Below are positions 16,450 through 25,632 of a DNA stretch of 53,891 nt, one piece after another. The translations under genes were made by a program, and so were the position numbers. The DNA is from CAZGXM01 sp964529795 (GTDB taxonomy: Bacteria; Bacillota; JADQBR01): NCBI GenBank assembly GCA_964529795.1, contig CAZGXM010000008.1, forward strand, positions 1-53,891, in the 5' to 3' direction. Within the stretch, counting starts at the first letter, position 1; each line of letters starts with the position of its first letter. The notes beneath the pieces are model-generated. The model was not told the DNA's origin. It did not search any database and saw only the letters and a program-made list of their open reading frames with translations.

Positions 16450-17247
16450 TCAACTACCTCCCGTCAGCATACTTTGAACGGATACCGCCGAGCTGCATTT
16501 ACATTCATGATTTTTTTCAGCACTTTCCAAGACTTTTGCCAACAAGCGCCTCAACTTGTGCCGGTTGGCAGCCATCACGTCCAGCACCTCCTGGTGAGTA
16601 AGTGGGCTGTCAGAAATTCCGGCAGCGTAATTGGTAACCACCGCCACTGCGCCGTAGCATATTTCCGCCTCCCGGGCCAGGCTCACTTCCGGCACGTTGG
16701 TCATGCCCACCACATCGCCTCCCAATTGAGCAAACATGCTGATTTCCGCCGGTGTTTCAAAACGCGGGCCCTGGGTACACACGTAAGTCCCCTTTTCCAC
16801 CACCGGCAGGTTTTCCTCCCCGGCACATTCAATCAATACCTTGCGAAGTTGAGGACAATAGGGTTCCGTCATATCCACATGCACAACACCATTTTCACCA
16901 CCGTTAAAAAAGGTGTGCTCCCTGCCACAGGTGAAATCAATAAACTGGTCCAGCACCACCAGGGAGCCGGGAACGATTTCTTTTTTTAGCGAGCCAACGG
17001 CCGCTGTTGCCACTATCATGTCCACTCCCAACTGCTTGAAGACGGCTATGTTTGCCCGGTAATTGACCAAATGTGGCGGCAGTTTGTGACCGGCGCCATG
17101 ACGGTTCATAAAAAATACCTGCCGCCCGGCCAATTCAGCGTACGTCACCGCCACTTCTCCGTATTTGGTCAACAGCTTTTTACCCTCCACCTTCTCAAAA
17201 AGACCGGTATCATATAATCCCGTACCCCCAATAACACCGATTTTCAC
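16450..17247 (-). CDS. Methylthioadenosine/methylthioinosine phosphorylase family protein
   Basis: Purine nucleoside phosphorylase of the MTAP family. From the GTG at 17247, behind GGGAGGAGG, it is 265 residues. Phosphate-site and core motifs are present: IGVIGGTGLYD, RHGAGHKLPPHLVNYRANI, ATAAVGSLKKEI and TQGPRFETPAEI. In human MTAP the adenine is recognised by two aspartates in TDYDCW; here the matching segment is TNYAAG, so they are Asn and Ala. That change points to a 6-oxopurine, that is methylthioinosine (MTIP activity), in agreement with the adjacent deaminase mtaD. Family assignment is firm; substrate is inference. It starts 1 base after the ftsY stop. Confidence 0.88.
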   Translation of the reverse strand: MKIGVIGGTGLYDTGLFEKVEGKKLLTKYGEVAVTYAELAGRQVFFMNRHGAGHKLPPHLVNYRANIAVFKQLGVDMIVATAAVGSLKKEIVPGSLVVLDQFIDFTCGREHTFFNGGENGVVHVDMTEPYCPQLRKVLIECAGEENLPVVEKGTYVCTQGPRFETPAEISMFAQLGGDVVGMTNVPEVSLAREAEICYGAVAVVTNYAAGISDSPLTHQEVLDVMAANRHKLRRLLAKVLESAEKNHECKCSSAVSVQSMLTGGS

Positions 17248-17248
17248 G

Positions 17249-18169
17249 CTAATCCTCCTCCCGGGAAAACAGGGCGCTGGCAAATATTTCCGGTTGAAAG
17301 AACCTTAAATCTTCCATTGCTTCACCGATGCCCACCAGCTTGACGGGAATTTTCAATTCATTGGCCACACTGAGTACTACCCCGCCCTTGGCGGTACCGT
17401 CCAACTTGGTCAGGACAATACCGGTCACTCCCACAGCTTCCTTGAAGATCTTGGCCTGGGAAACCGCGTTTTGCCCGGTGGTGGCATCCAATACCAACAG
17501 GACCTCGTGTGGCGCACCGGGTAGATCTTTGGCAATAACCCGGTGTACCTTCTCTAATTCATTCATAAGATTCTTTTTATTTTGCAACCGGCCGGCAGTA
17601 TCGATAATCACCACATCATAGTCCCGGGAACGGGCGGCTTGAAGGGCATCAAAGGCCACTGCCGCCGGGTCCGAGCCTTCCTGATGCTTGATAACGGGAC
17701 AATCCACCCGGTTGGCCCAGACTTCCAACTGATCAATAGCCGCTGCACGAAAGGTATCTGCTGCAGCAATCAAGACTTTTCTGCCCTGTTCCTTCAATTG
17801 ATAGGCCAATTTACCGATGGTTGTAGTTTTGCCGGCACCGTTTACCCCCACAACCATCACCACACTGGGGTTTCCCTCCAGCTTCATTGGTTCGCTTTCG
17901 CCCAGCAATTCTACCACCAGCTCTTCCAGCACTTGGTAAAGCCCTTTGGTTTCGGTGATTTTACGCGCCTTCACCTCATCCTTCAATCTTTCCACCAACT
18001 GTAAGGTGCTGTTTACCCCCACATCTCCTTGGATGAGGATTTCCTCCAGCTCTTCAAAAAATTCATCATCAAACTCGCGCTTTCCCGACACCAACTGCGA
18101 GATTTTACCTATAAACCCCTCTCTGGTTTTACTCAATCCCTGCTTGAACTTACTTAATATCCCAGCCAT
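17249..18169 (-). CDS. ftsY: Signal recognition particle receptor FtsY
   Basis: Membrane-associated GTPase that receives Ffh-ribosome complexes. I use the ATG at 18169 (MAGILSKFKQGLSKTREGF) behind GGAGG, giving 306 residues, a short acidic-poor N-terminal A domain as in many Gram-positives. Motifs: G1 GVNGAGKTTTIGKLA at 108-122, DTAGRLQNKKNLMNEL, and TKLDGTAKGGVVLSV. The longer upstream frame (to 18274) lacks a ribosome binding site and family similarity. It is followed directly by the MTA salvage genes, an uncommon partner. Confidence 0.97.
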   Translation of the reverse strand: MAGILSKFKQGLSKTREGFIGKISQLVSGKREFDDEFFEELEEILIQGDVGVNSTLQLVERLKDEVKARKITETKGLYQVLEELVVELLGESEPMKLEGNPSVVMVVGVNGAGKTTTIGKLAYQLKEQGRKVLIAAADTFRAAAIDQLEVWANRVDCPVIKHQEGSDPAAVAFDALQAARSRDYDVVIIDTAGRLQNKKNLMNELEKVHRVIAKDLPGAPHEVLLVLDATTGQNAVSQAKIFKEAVGVTGIVLTKLDGTAKGGVVLSVANELKIPVKLVGIGEAMEDLRFFQPEIFASALFSREED

Positions 18170-18521
18170 TATCCTTCCTCCATTTCCAGCAAGCAAATAG
18201 TATCGTTTAACCTTAAATACTTCTCCGCATTCCGCTCTTTTCCTGCGTAAAATTCCACGCACCGGAAAAACCAACCTCAGCGAACATGAATGCCACTGTC
18301 ATGAAAAACCGGCCAAGGTATCAACCTTAACCGGCCGGTTTAATCTTAATTGATGTCAATAGGTTTGCACAAACCAGTGTATTCCTGAGCAATACCAAAC
18401 TTTCTATTGCAAATTACCGCTTCCCGGGATACCAGTTCACTCTATATCTGCCGCAACACCTCTTTTCCATCTTCCTATAATTTTCCCCGGGGTGCGGGCA
18501 ACTATTCCGCTCTCTCGCCGT
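18170..18521. other. 352-base gap between smc and ftsY
   Basis: Holds the smc terminator (18304-18341). Between smc and the hairpin there is a minus-strand 18-codon ATG frame that I do not regard as a gene, and after it no convincing promoter for ftsY. A TTGACA on the minus strand just before the hairpin has no -10 at a usable distance. I see no RNA gene. Confidence 0.6.
18304..18341 (-). terminator. Terminator between smc and ftsY
   Basis: On the minus strand AAACCGGCC pairs with GGCCGGTTT, with a second nested stem AAGGT / ACCTT inside; the downstream arm runs into TTTTT. It lies about 180 bases after the smc stop and separates smc from ftsY. Confidence 0.7.
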
Positions 18522-21500
18522 TTAACTCACACGGGAACCTGCCAGTTTCACGGATACCAGTTTAGAAATGCCGGATTTATCCATTGTTACGCCGTAAAGG
18601 TCATCCGCAATTTCCATGGTTCCCTGGCGGTGAGAGATGACAATAAACTGGCTGTCAGCAGCAAATGTCTTCAGGACACTGGCAAAACGGTCCACGTTTG
18701 CCTCATCCAGAGATGCATCAATTTCATCCAGCAAGCAAAACGGGCTGGGTTTAACTTTCAAAATGCCAAAAAGCAGGGCAATAGCGGTTAACGCCTTTTC
18801 CCCGCCGGACAGCAAGGAAAGATGGCTCAATTTCTTTCCTGGAGGTTGAGCAATAATAGCGATACCCGCCTCTAAAACATCTTCTGCTTCAGTTAAACGC
18901 AGTTCCGCGGTGCCGCCACCGAAAAGCTCGCGGAACATTTCAATAAAATATTCATTTACCCGGGCAAAGGTCTTGGAAAAACGTTTTTTCATGATTGACT
19001 GCATTTCCCCAATTACTTTGTGCAGCGACTTTTTCGCATCCTGTAAGTCCGCAAGCTGCCGGGTTAAAAACTGGTGGCGCTCACTTACCCTTTTATATTC
19101 TTCAATGGCGCCCAAATTGACCACACCCAACGCCTCCATCTGTTGACGCAGAACACGCAGTTGGGAATTGAGACCCTTTACTTCGTGGCGGTCTTCCTGT
19201 AATAACAAAGCCTGCTCGTAACTTAACCGGTGGCTTTCCCACAGACGCGACAGGTGATTCTCCTTTTCTGTCTCCCAGCGGGCCAATTTTACCTCTATTT
19301 GATTTAACTCCTGTTGCTCCAATTGTAAGCGTTTAGCGTTCTGTTTGATGGTTTCCTCCAGTTTGCCTATCTCTTTCTTCAGTTGTTCCCGCCGTTCTTT
19401 AAAGCCAATGATCTCCTGCTGCAGTTCTTCCTGCATAATAACAAGCTTTTTACTTTCCTCACCCTGGTTTCTGAGGTTTTGTTGAATTTCTCGTTCCTGC
19501 TGTTTTAAACGCTCCTTTTCCTCTTCCTTTTCCGCAATTTCCGCACTAACATCCGACAGCAATTTTTTCTGGGCGGAGAAATTGTCGTTAACCGCCCGCT
19601 GTTCCTGCTCTAACGCGGCAAACTTTACTCTTTCGCCGGTTATTTTATCCGCCAGGGCAGCTTTTTCCACCTCCAAGGTCTGGTTTTCCCGGGTCAGGGA
19701 AGCAAGTTCCTTTTCAATATCTGCCCGCCTTTGCTGTAATTGTTTGAGCTGTTCCTGAAATTCCGCTTCTCTGGCCCCCAGCGAACTGAGTTCTTCCGCC
19801 AGCTGCTCTTTCTGCCAGTTCAGGTTTTCCGCCATATCCTTGAGATTATCTATTTCCCTGGTGCAGGCCAACCGGGAATTAGCCAATGCTTCCAAGGTTT
19901 TTACGGTATCTGCCAAGGTCTGCTCTATTTGCGCCTTTTCCTTGACACGTTCATCCAGTTGCTGGCGCTTCTCCGCAAATACTTGTGAAACCTGCCGGAT
20001 TTGTCTCGACAACTGCTCCTGCTTTCTTTGCAGGCGTTTGATTTCACCCTCGCGGCGTATTAAACCGCTTTCTTTCGGGCTGCTGCTGCCGCCACTCATG
20101 GCACCGCCGGTATTGACCACATCGCCGTCCAACGTTACTACCCGCACCTTAAAACCACTGTTTCTGGCTGCAGCCACCGCCTTTTCCATATCTGTGGCTA
20201 TGAGGACATTTCCCAGTAAATGTTCCAAAACCGGCCGATACTTGGACTGGGTTTCGATAACATCCTTTACCTGTCCAATAATTCCGGGCCCGGACAACAG
20301 CTTATTGAATTTTCCCGGTAGCAACCGGGGTTGAATGGTATCCAGCGGTAAGAATGTAGCCCGGCCACCGTCGGTACTTTTGAGAAATTCTATTGCTCTT
20401 TGGGCATCTTTATTATCTTCCACCACCACGCTCTGGGCAGCAGCACCCAAAGCAGTTTCAACAGCCAGCTCGTATTCTTCCGGTACCTTTAGCAACTGCA
20501 CCACGGCACCGTAAATACCGGCAAATCCCTTTTTGCCACTTTCCTTGGCCTGTAGTACCTCTCTCACACCGCGATAAAAGCCTTCGTATTCTCTGCTCAA
20601 CGCTTCCAATGTCTCCAGCCTGTTGGTTGCTTTGTTGAACTCACCGGTAATCCGCCGGTATCGCTGCTGCAGTTGGTCCGTTTCCTGTGCCAAACTGGTA
20701 ATCTGTTTTTCGCATACTGCCAGCTGATTTTCCAAGTTTTTTTCTTTCTGTCTATTTTTAACCTTTTCTGCCGCTACTTGCTCCAGTTCTTGTTCCTTTT
20801 TCCTCAGTTTCTGCCGGATATCGTCGAGTTGTTTTGCCAACCGCTGCTGTTGTGCCGAAAAGTGCTGCCTGTTTTGGTCCTGCCGTGCCAGTTCATTTTT
20901 AATACTGCTTTCTTCATGCAAGAGGTCAAAAATCTGGTTTTTTAACTGCTCGGCGTTTTCATTACGGTCAGCATGTCTTTTAATTTTTCCCTGGTATGCT
21001 GCTGCCGTTTCATCAATTGTTCTCCTAACATTTTCTAGTTCAAGATATATATCTGATTGTTTAGCTTTAATTGTTTCAATCAATTCTTGAACCCGGTCTT
21101 TTCTTTCCAGCAGACGCCGCTGTTCTTCATCCAGTTGCTCCATTCGTTTCTTTGCGTGCTGCTGCTTTTCTTTTTCTATCCCCAGAGAACCCTCCAAGCG
21201 CTGCAGTTGTTGTTCCTGCCGGTAAAGACGCTGTTGCAATTCCCCTATTTCCTCATCCAACCGGTTTAACGAAAATTTTTGTTTCTCCAAGTCTATTTCC
21301 AACACACTATTTTCTGCTTCCCTCTGCTTGACGCGCAGTACTAACTGCTCCCGGTCTGAACTCGCGGCAGTTATTTTCTCCAGAAGTTTTCCAATCTCCA
21401 CAACCGCAGCTTTAATTTCCAGTGTATCAAATTGTGCTTTCAGTCCCTGATACTTCGCCGCTTGTTCCGCTTGTTCCGCCAGGGGCACCAGTTGCGAATC

Positions 21501-22094
21501 AATCTCTTGAACCAAATCCCGTAGGCGGTGAATACTTTGTTCCGTGCTTTCCAACTTTTTTACCGCCTGCTGCTGGCGATAACGGTATTTGCTGATGCCT
21601 GCCGCCTCCTCAATTATAGAGCGGCGTTCTTCAGGCTTGGAATTCAAAATCTCTGCTATTTTCCCCTGGCCGATGATGGAAAAGGATTCCTTGCCAACTC
21701 CGGTGTCCATGAATAATTCATGAATGTCCTTCAAACGGCAGGGCGCCTTGTTAATCAAAAATTCACTGTCTCCCGAGCGGAAAACCCGCCGGGTTATTCC
21801 TACTTCATTAAAATCCAGCGGCAGTTCCCCGTCTTCGTTATCCAGGATCAGGGATACCTGGGCCATACCCACCGGTTGCCGCTCTTTACTGCCGGCAAAA
21901 ATAACATCCTCCATCTTGCTGCCCCGCAGCGACCTGGCACTTTGCTCACCCAGTACCCAGCGAACAGCATCGGCAATGTTGGACTTGCCGGACCCGTTGG
22001 GGCCAACAACCACGGTAATGCCCGGGCTGAATTCCAGCACCGTTTTATGTGCAAAGGATTTAAATCCCTTTAGCTGTAGTTGTTTTAGATACAA
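18522..22094 (-). CDS. smc: Chromosome segregation protein SMC
   Basis: ATPase that, with ScpA and ScpB, forms the condensin ring that folds and separates chromosomes. Start is the TTG at 22094 (read as Met-Tyr-Leu-Lys), 8 bases behind GGGGGGAGG, giving 1190 residues, the normal size. Order: N-terminal head with GFKSFAHKT and Walker A GPNGSGKSNI (31-40), long coiled coil (about 170-510), hinge (about 515-670, with GGAMSGGSSS behind it), second coiled coil, C-terminal head with LSGGEKALTAIALLF and Walker B SPFCLLDEIDASLDEANV. In many Firmicutes smc lies between rnc and ftsY, as it does here, with a radical SAM gene inserted. Confidence 0.98.
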   Translation of the reverse strand: MYLKQLQLKGFKSFAHKTVLEFSPGITVVVGPNGSGKSNIADAVRWVLGEQSARSLRGSKMEDVIFAGSKERQPVGMAQVSLILDNEDGELPLDFNEVGITRRVFRSGDSEFLINKAPCRLKDIHELFMDTGVGKESFSIIGQGKIAEILNSKPEERRSIIEEAAGISKYRYRQQQAVKKLESTEQSIHRLRDLVQEIDSQLVPLAEQAEQAAKYQGLKAQFDTLEIKAAVVEIGKLLEKITAASSDREQLVLRVKQREAENSVLEIDLEKQKFSLNRLDEEIGELQQRLYRQEQQLQRLEGSLGIEKEKQQHAKKRMEQLDEEQRRLLERKDRVQELIETIKAKQSDIYLELENVRRTIDETAAAYQGKIKRHADRNENAEQLKNQIFDLLHEESSIKNELARQDQNRQHFSAQQQRLAKQLDDIRQKLRKKEQELEQVAAEKVKNRQKEKNLENQLAVCEKQITSLAQETDQLQQRYRRITGEFNKATNRLETLEALSREYEGFYRGVREVLQAKESGKKGFAGIYGAVVQLLKVPEEYELAVETALGAAAQSVVVEDNKDAQRAIEFLKSTDGGRATFLPLDTIQPRLLPGKFNKLLSGPGIIGQVKDVIETQSKYRPVLEHLLGNVLIATDMEKAVAAARNSGFKVRVVTLDGDVVNTGGAMSGGSSSPKESGLIRREGEIKRLQRKQEQLSRQIRQVSQVFAEKRQQLDERVKEKAQIEQTLADTVKTLEALANSRLACTREIDNLKDMAENLNWQKEQLAEELSSLGAREAEFQEQLKQLQQRRADIEKELASLTRENQTLEVEKAALADKITGERVKFAALEQEQRAVNDNFSAQKKLLSDVSAEIAEKEEEKERLKQQEREIQQNLRNQGEESKKLVIMQEELQQEIIGFKERREQLKKEIGKLEETIKQNAKRLQLEQQELNQIEVKLARWETEKENHLSRLWESHRLSYEQALLLQEDRHEVKGLNSQLRVLRQQMEALGVVNLGAIEEYKRVSERHQFLTRQLADLQDAKKSLHKVIGEMQSIMKKRFSKTFARVNEYFIEMFRELFGGGTAELRLTEAEDVLEAGIAIIAQPPGKKLSHLSLLSGGEKALTAIALLFGILKVKPSPFCLLDEIDASLDEANVDRFASVLKTFAADSQFIVISHRQGTMEIADDLYGVTMDKSGISKLVSVKLAGSRVS

Positions 22095-22127
22095 CTTATT
22101 TCCTCCCCCCAATTACCTGCTTTCATT

Positions 22128-22136
22128 ATTTTACCA
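22128..22136 (-). promoter_or_regulatory. Extended -10 promoter candidate for smc
   Basis: Minus-strand TGGTAAAAT (TGn plus TAAAAT) about 35 bases before the smc TTG start; the -35 region (TGGCAG) is poor. It lies between the terminator at 22185-22221 and smc, where a promoter is needed. Confidence 0.4.
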
Positions 22137-22184
22137 TAGCGGAATAGCAGCTGCCAGACAAGTATTGATAAAGGTGAGCGTTTG

Positions 22185-22221
22185 CAAAAAATGCCGCAAC
22201 CTGATTGGTTACGGCATTTTT
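22185..22221 (-). terminator. Terminator behind the radical SAM gene
   Basis: Minus-strand stem AATGCCGTAACC / GGTTGCGGCATT with one G-T pair, 5-base loop, followed by six Ts. It is 7 bases beyond the stop of the radical SAM gene. The plus strand also has a T-run after the stem, so it could act both ways. Confidence 0.85.
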
Positions 22222-22227
22222 GATTAT

Positions 22228-23301
22228 TTATATATATGTTTGTTGTGCTAACAGAGAAAAACTGGCTTCATCCACTTTCCTGCCGTCCACATGGATGGCA
22301 ACTTTATCCCCCGCCAGATCTCTATCCGGTCCGAGATTAACTGTTATTTTCGGAAACTCACACCGCAGTCGGATTAAATTCAGCCTACGAAAACCAACCA
22401 AAGATGATATTTGGGAAGGATGGGCCTTTAATGCCACCGTGCAACCGGTGGGGCAAAAATTCTTAAGCAAAAGCAGCCTGGCAAGGTCATAAAAAATGCG
22501 GCTGTACACCAAATGTCCCAGCGCCTGGTGATAGGGTCCGGCAACAACGGCCTGCTCCAGTTGCCGGGAAGGATGCAGGCCAATGCGAATCACGGAAATG
22601 TCATGGGCCTGTAGTAATACTGCTGCTCTTTTTGTAAAATTAATAGTGGTTTCCAGTGTCAACGGACGGTAAATACCCTGTTGATACATTTTTTCCAACC
22701 CGGTCCCCTTAAGCACCACCGTGGGATAAAGCCGACAAAAATCAGGCTTTAGCTCGATGGTTTTTCTTACTGTCTTAAAGTCTGACCCTTCCGAACTTTT
22801 CGGCAAGCCCGGCATTAATTGGATACCAACCCAAAAGCCACTTTCACGTAAAAGTTGATAAGCTTTTACCGACTGTCTGACGGTGTGTCCCCTGCCGGAA
22901 CAAGCCAGTACACGGTCGTCAAAAGACTGAATGCCCAGTTCAACAGTACCTACGCCAAATTCCTTCAGCAGGCTGAGCCTGTTTTTATCAATATAGTCCG
23001 GTCGCGTGGAAATACGGATATTATCCACCAGGTGCTGTCTTGCAAATTTCCGTGCAACCGATAATAACCGCTGTTGCTGCGTTAACGGCAAACCCGAGAA
23101 ACTGCCGCCAAAAAAAGCAATTTCCTTAGGTTGATTTTTGCGCATTGTTGCCAAATAATTATTAATAATCTTTTCCACGTACGCCGGGCCGGGACACTCT
23201 TCCACCCCGGCAATGGTATTTTGGTCACAAAATACGCACCGGTGAGGACAGGCCAAATGTGGGATGAAAATTGGGATAATATAACGCCTTTCTTTCACCA
23301 T
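22228..23301 (-). CDS. Elp3-like radical SAM protein without acetyltransferase domain
   Basis: 357 residues. The radical SAM cluster motif is C18, C22, C25 (ACPHRCVFCDQ), followed by FFGGSFSGLP and TRPDYI and VELGIQSFDD, which is the arrangement of the Elp3 / COG1243 group. The acetyltransferase half of true Elp3 is absent; the C-terminus (about 300-357) is short and of unknown role. In Clostridia this protein is commonly encoded next to rnc and smc, as here; the function is not established. It overlaps the end of rnc by 7 bases. Confidence 0.85.
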   Translation of the reverse strand: MVKERRYIIPIFIPHLACPHRCVFCDQNTIAGVEECPGPAYVEKIINNYLATMRKNQPKEIAFFGGSFSGLPLTQQQRLLSVARKFARQHLVDNIRISTRPDYIDKNRLSLLKEFGVGTVELGIQSFDDRVLACSGRGHTVRQSVKAYQLLRESGFWVGIQLMPGLPKSSEGSDFKTVRKTIELKPDFCRLYPTVVLKGTGLEKMYQQGIYRPLTLETTINFTKRAAVLLQAHDISVIRIGLHPSRQLEQAVVAGPYHQALGHLVYSRIFYDLARLLLLKNFCPTGCTVALKAHPSQISSLVGFRRLNLIRLRCEFPKITVNLGPDRDLAGDKVAIHVDGRKVDEASFSLLAQQTYI

Positions 23302-24008
23302 TTACCCCCATCAAACTTTTCCAGAGCTGCTTTGGCTGCCTGTTGCTCGGCCTCTTTTTTACTCCTCCCCTGTCCTTTAGCCAGCAGTTTATCCTTTAGA
23401 CTGACACCGGCAATAAACCGTTTATCATGGTCCGGACCAAATTCGTCCAAAATTACATAACGGGCGTTTTCCGTGTATTCTTTTTGAATACGCTCCTGTA
23501 AAATTGTCTTATAATCGCCGTAATTTTCACCACTGGCAACTATCTCAATTTCTTTTCCCAAATTATTTTCAATAAATTGCACTACCTGTTCCATACCGGC
23601 GTCCAGATAAATGGCGGCAATCAAGGCTTCAAAGGCATCGGCAAGAATAGACGGTCGCTGCCGTCCACCGTTCATTTCTTCGCCACGGCCCAGAAGTAGA
23701 TACTGACCCGCATTGATTCGTCGGGCCGCCTGCGCCAGCGCCGCTTCACATACCACTGCCGCACGGATTTTCGTTAACTCTCCCTCCGGTTTACCGGGAT
23801 ACTTATCATAGAGGTGTTGCGCAACCACCAAGTCCAAAACCGCATCCCCCAAAAATTCCAATCGCTGGTTATCTGCCAGACCCTTGTCCTGGTGCTCAAA
23901 CACATAGGTGGGATGTACCAGCGCCTGGTTAACAATATCCAAAGAATTTACTTCAACCCCACACTGGACCAGCAGTTTTTGCAGTTGCTGCGTCCTTTCC
24001 TTATCCAT
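23295..24008 (-). CDS. rnc: Ribonuclease III
   Basis: Double-strand-specific endoribonuclease for rRNA and scRNA processing. It is 237 residues. The catalytic signature NQRLEFLGDAVLDL is at 47-60 and the second acidic site is in ADAFEALIAAIYLDAG near 123-138. The double-stranded RNA-binding domain covers about 165-237, with KDLLAKGQGRSKKEAEQQAA-type residues (here KDKLLAKGQGRSKKEAEQQ). ATG behind GAGGGTG, 4 bases after the fabF stop. Confidence 0.97.
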   Translation of the reverse strand: MDKERTQQLQKLLVQCGVEVNSLDIVNQALVHPTYVFEHQDKGLADNQRLEFLGDAVLDLVVAQHLYDKYPGKPEGELTKIRAAVVCEAALAQAARRINAGQYLLLGRGEEMNGGRQRPSILADAFEALIAAIYLDAGMEQVVQFIENNLGKEIEIVASGENYGDYKTILQERIQKEYTENARYVILDEFGPDHDKRFIAGVSLKDKLLAKGQGRSKKEAEQQAAKAALEKFDGGKW

Positions 24009-24012
24009 AATT

Positions 24013-25254
24013 TCACCCTCTAAATTTCTTTAAAATTATGGTGGCGTTGTGCCCGCCGAAACCCAGGGAATTGGATAAAGCCACCGTCACATTCATTTCC
24101 CGGAATTTATTGGGCACGTAATCAAGGTCGCAATCCGGGTCCGGGTGGCGGTAGTTAATAGTCGGCGGTACAATATTGTTGTTAATTGCCATGACCAGGA
24201 CAATGGTTTCCACTGCTCCCGCCGCACCAAGCAAATGTCCTATCATGGATTTTGTGGAACTTACTGCCAATTTTCCGGCATGCTCGCCAAAAACCGTTTT
24301 GATGGCCATGGTTTCATATTTATCGTTTAACTCGGTGGAAGTTCCATGAGCATTGATATAATCAATATCCTCAGGGAACAAATTGGCATCTTTCAAAGCC
24401 ATGTTCATAGCCTGTGCCGCTCCCACCCCTTCCGGAGCAGGTGCAGTGATATGATGGGCATCGGCAGTACAGCCGTAGCCTACCACCTCAGCATAGATGT
24501 TTGCCCCCCGTTGCAGCGCGTGCTCCAGAGTTTCCAAAATTAACACCCCGGCACCTTCACCGAGAACAAAACCATTACGGGTTTTATCAAAAGGCCGGCA
24601 GGCTTGTTCCGGTGGGTCATTGTCGGTAGTCATGGCTTTCATGGCACAGAATCCGGCAAAAGCCAGTGGTGTTACCGATGCTTCACTGCCACCGGTAATA
24701 ACTACTTGTGCACCGCCCCGCTGAAGCAGCTTAAATGCTTCGCCCACCGCGTTGGTTCCGGTAGCGCAGGCATTGACAACCGTAAGGTTAGGCCCCCGGG
24801 CCCCGGTAGCAATGGATATCTGCCCGGCTGCCATGTTACTAATCATCATCGGCACGAAAAACGGGCTGACCCTGTGAGCTCCTTTTTCGACCAAAACCCT
24901 GGTCTGTTCTTCAAAAGTGTCCATACCGCCAATACCGCTGCCAAAGATAACGGCTACCTGTCCCAAATCCTCAGCTTGTAGATTAATAGCAGCATCCTCG
25001 AGAGCCAATTTCGCACCGGCCACTGCAAATTGGGCAAAACGGTCCATCCGCCGGGCTTCTTTCCGGTCAAAATGGTCCTTGGGGTCAAAATCCTTTACTT
25101 CTCCTGCTATGCGGGTAGGCAACTCACTGGCATCAAAACGACTGATATGGCCAATACCACTTTTACCGGCCAGCAAATTGTTCCAAAAATTTTCCTTACC
25201 CGAACCAACTGGGGTAATTGGTGCTATCCCGGTTACTACAACTCGATGCTTCAA
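24013..25254 (-). CDS. fabF: 3-oxoacyl-ACP synthase II
   Basis: Elongating condensing enzyme of type II fatty acid synthesis. It is 413 residues from a TTG at 25254 behind GGGGAGG. The catalytic triad is visible: C163 in VVNACATGTNAV, one histidine in NAHGTSTELND (about 305) and the other in MIGHLLGAAGAVE (about 341). The end GFGGHNATIILKK is typical. It is separated from acpP by a perfect hairpin terminator, so its expression is probably a fraction of that of acpP. Confidence 0.97.
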   Translation of the reverse strand: MKHRVVVTGIAPITPVGSGKENFWNNLLAGKSGIGHISRFDASELPTRIAGEVKDFDPKDHFDRKEARRMDRFAQFAVAGAKLALEDAAINLQAEDLGQVAVIFGSGIGGMDTFEEQTRVLVEKGAHRVSPFFVPMMISNMAAGQISIATGARGPNLTVVNACATGTNAVGEAFKLLQRGGAQVVITGGSEASVTPLAFAGFCAMKAMTTDNDPPEQACRPFDKTRNGFVLGEGAGVLILETLEHALQRGANIYAEVVGYGCTADAHHITAPAPEGVGAAQAMNMALKDANLFPEDIDYINAHGTSTELNDKYETMAIKTVFGEHAGKLAVSSTKSMIGHLLGAAGAVETIVLVMAINNNIVPPTINYRHPDPDCDLDYVPNKFREMNVTVALSNSLGFGGHNATIILKKFRG

Positions 25255-25281
25255 ACCATCACCTCCCCTGTCTTTGGCTGG

Positions 25282-25312
25282 AAAAAATCCCGTAGCATGC
25301 TACGGGATTTTA
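25282..25312 (-). terminator. Intercistronic hairpin terminator between acpP and fabF
   Basis: Perfect palindrome: minus-strand AATCCCGTAG, loop CATG, CTACGGGATT, followed by TTTTC. It lies 6 bases after the acpP stop and 28 bases before the fabF start, inside an otherwise continuous operon. It would let acyl carrier protein be made in excess of fabF. Confidence 0.85.
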
Positions 25313-25317
25313 GCACT

Positions 25318-25548
25318 TTACTTGATTCTTTCCTGAATATATTCTGCAGCTGCACCAACTGTCGTCAACTTTTCTGCTTCCTCATCGGAAATTTCCAGAC
25401 CGAATTCCTCTTCCATGGCCATAATCAACTCTACTATATCCAAGGAATCCATTTCCAAATCTTCAAATGAAGTATCCATGGCGACCTCATCGGCATCCAC
25501 GCCCAGCTGGTCAACCACTATCTCCTTAATCTTTCCAAAAACATCCAT
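25318..25548 (-). CDS. acpP: Acyl carrier protein
   Basis: Carrier of acyl chains on 4'-phosphopantetheine. From the ATG at 25548, 8 bases behind GAGGGGGG, it is 76 residues, highly acidic. The attachment serine is S35 in DLEMDSLDIVELIMA. Helices are of the usual length. A GTG three codons upstream overlaps the ribosome binding site. It lies after fabG (gap 25549-25632, with a small GGGA/TCCC hairpin at the fabG stop). Confidence 0.97.
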   Translation of the reverse strand: MDVFGKIKEIVVDQLGVDADEVAMDTSFEDLEMDSLDIVELIMAMEEEFGLEISDEEAEKLTTVGAAAEYIQERIK

Positions 25549-25632
25549 GGCTGTCACCCCCCCTCACTAAACTTTCATGTTATTCTTTTTCTTTTTAGTA
25601 AATGACACACTTAACGGGAGTCAAATTCCCGG

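Noticed and set aside
15978..16601. 207-codon plus-strand frame opposite mtnA
   Set aside because: Shadow of the mtnA and phosphorylase genes; composition is that of an antisense frame.
18436..18492. 18-codon ATG frame on the minus strand between smc and ftsY
   Set aside because: Very short, poor ribosome binding site, no similarity; upstream of a terminator for smc only.
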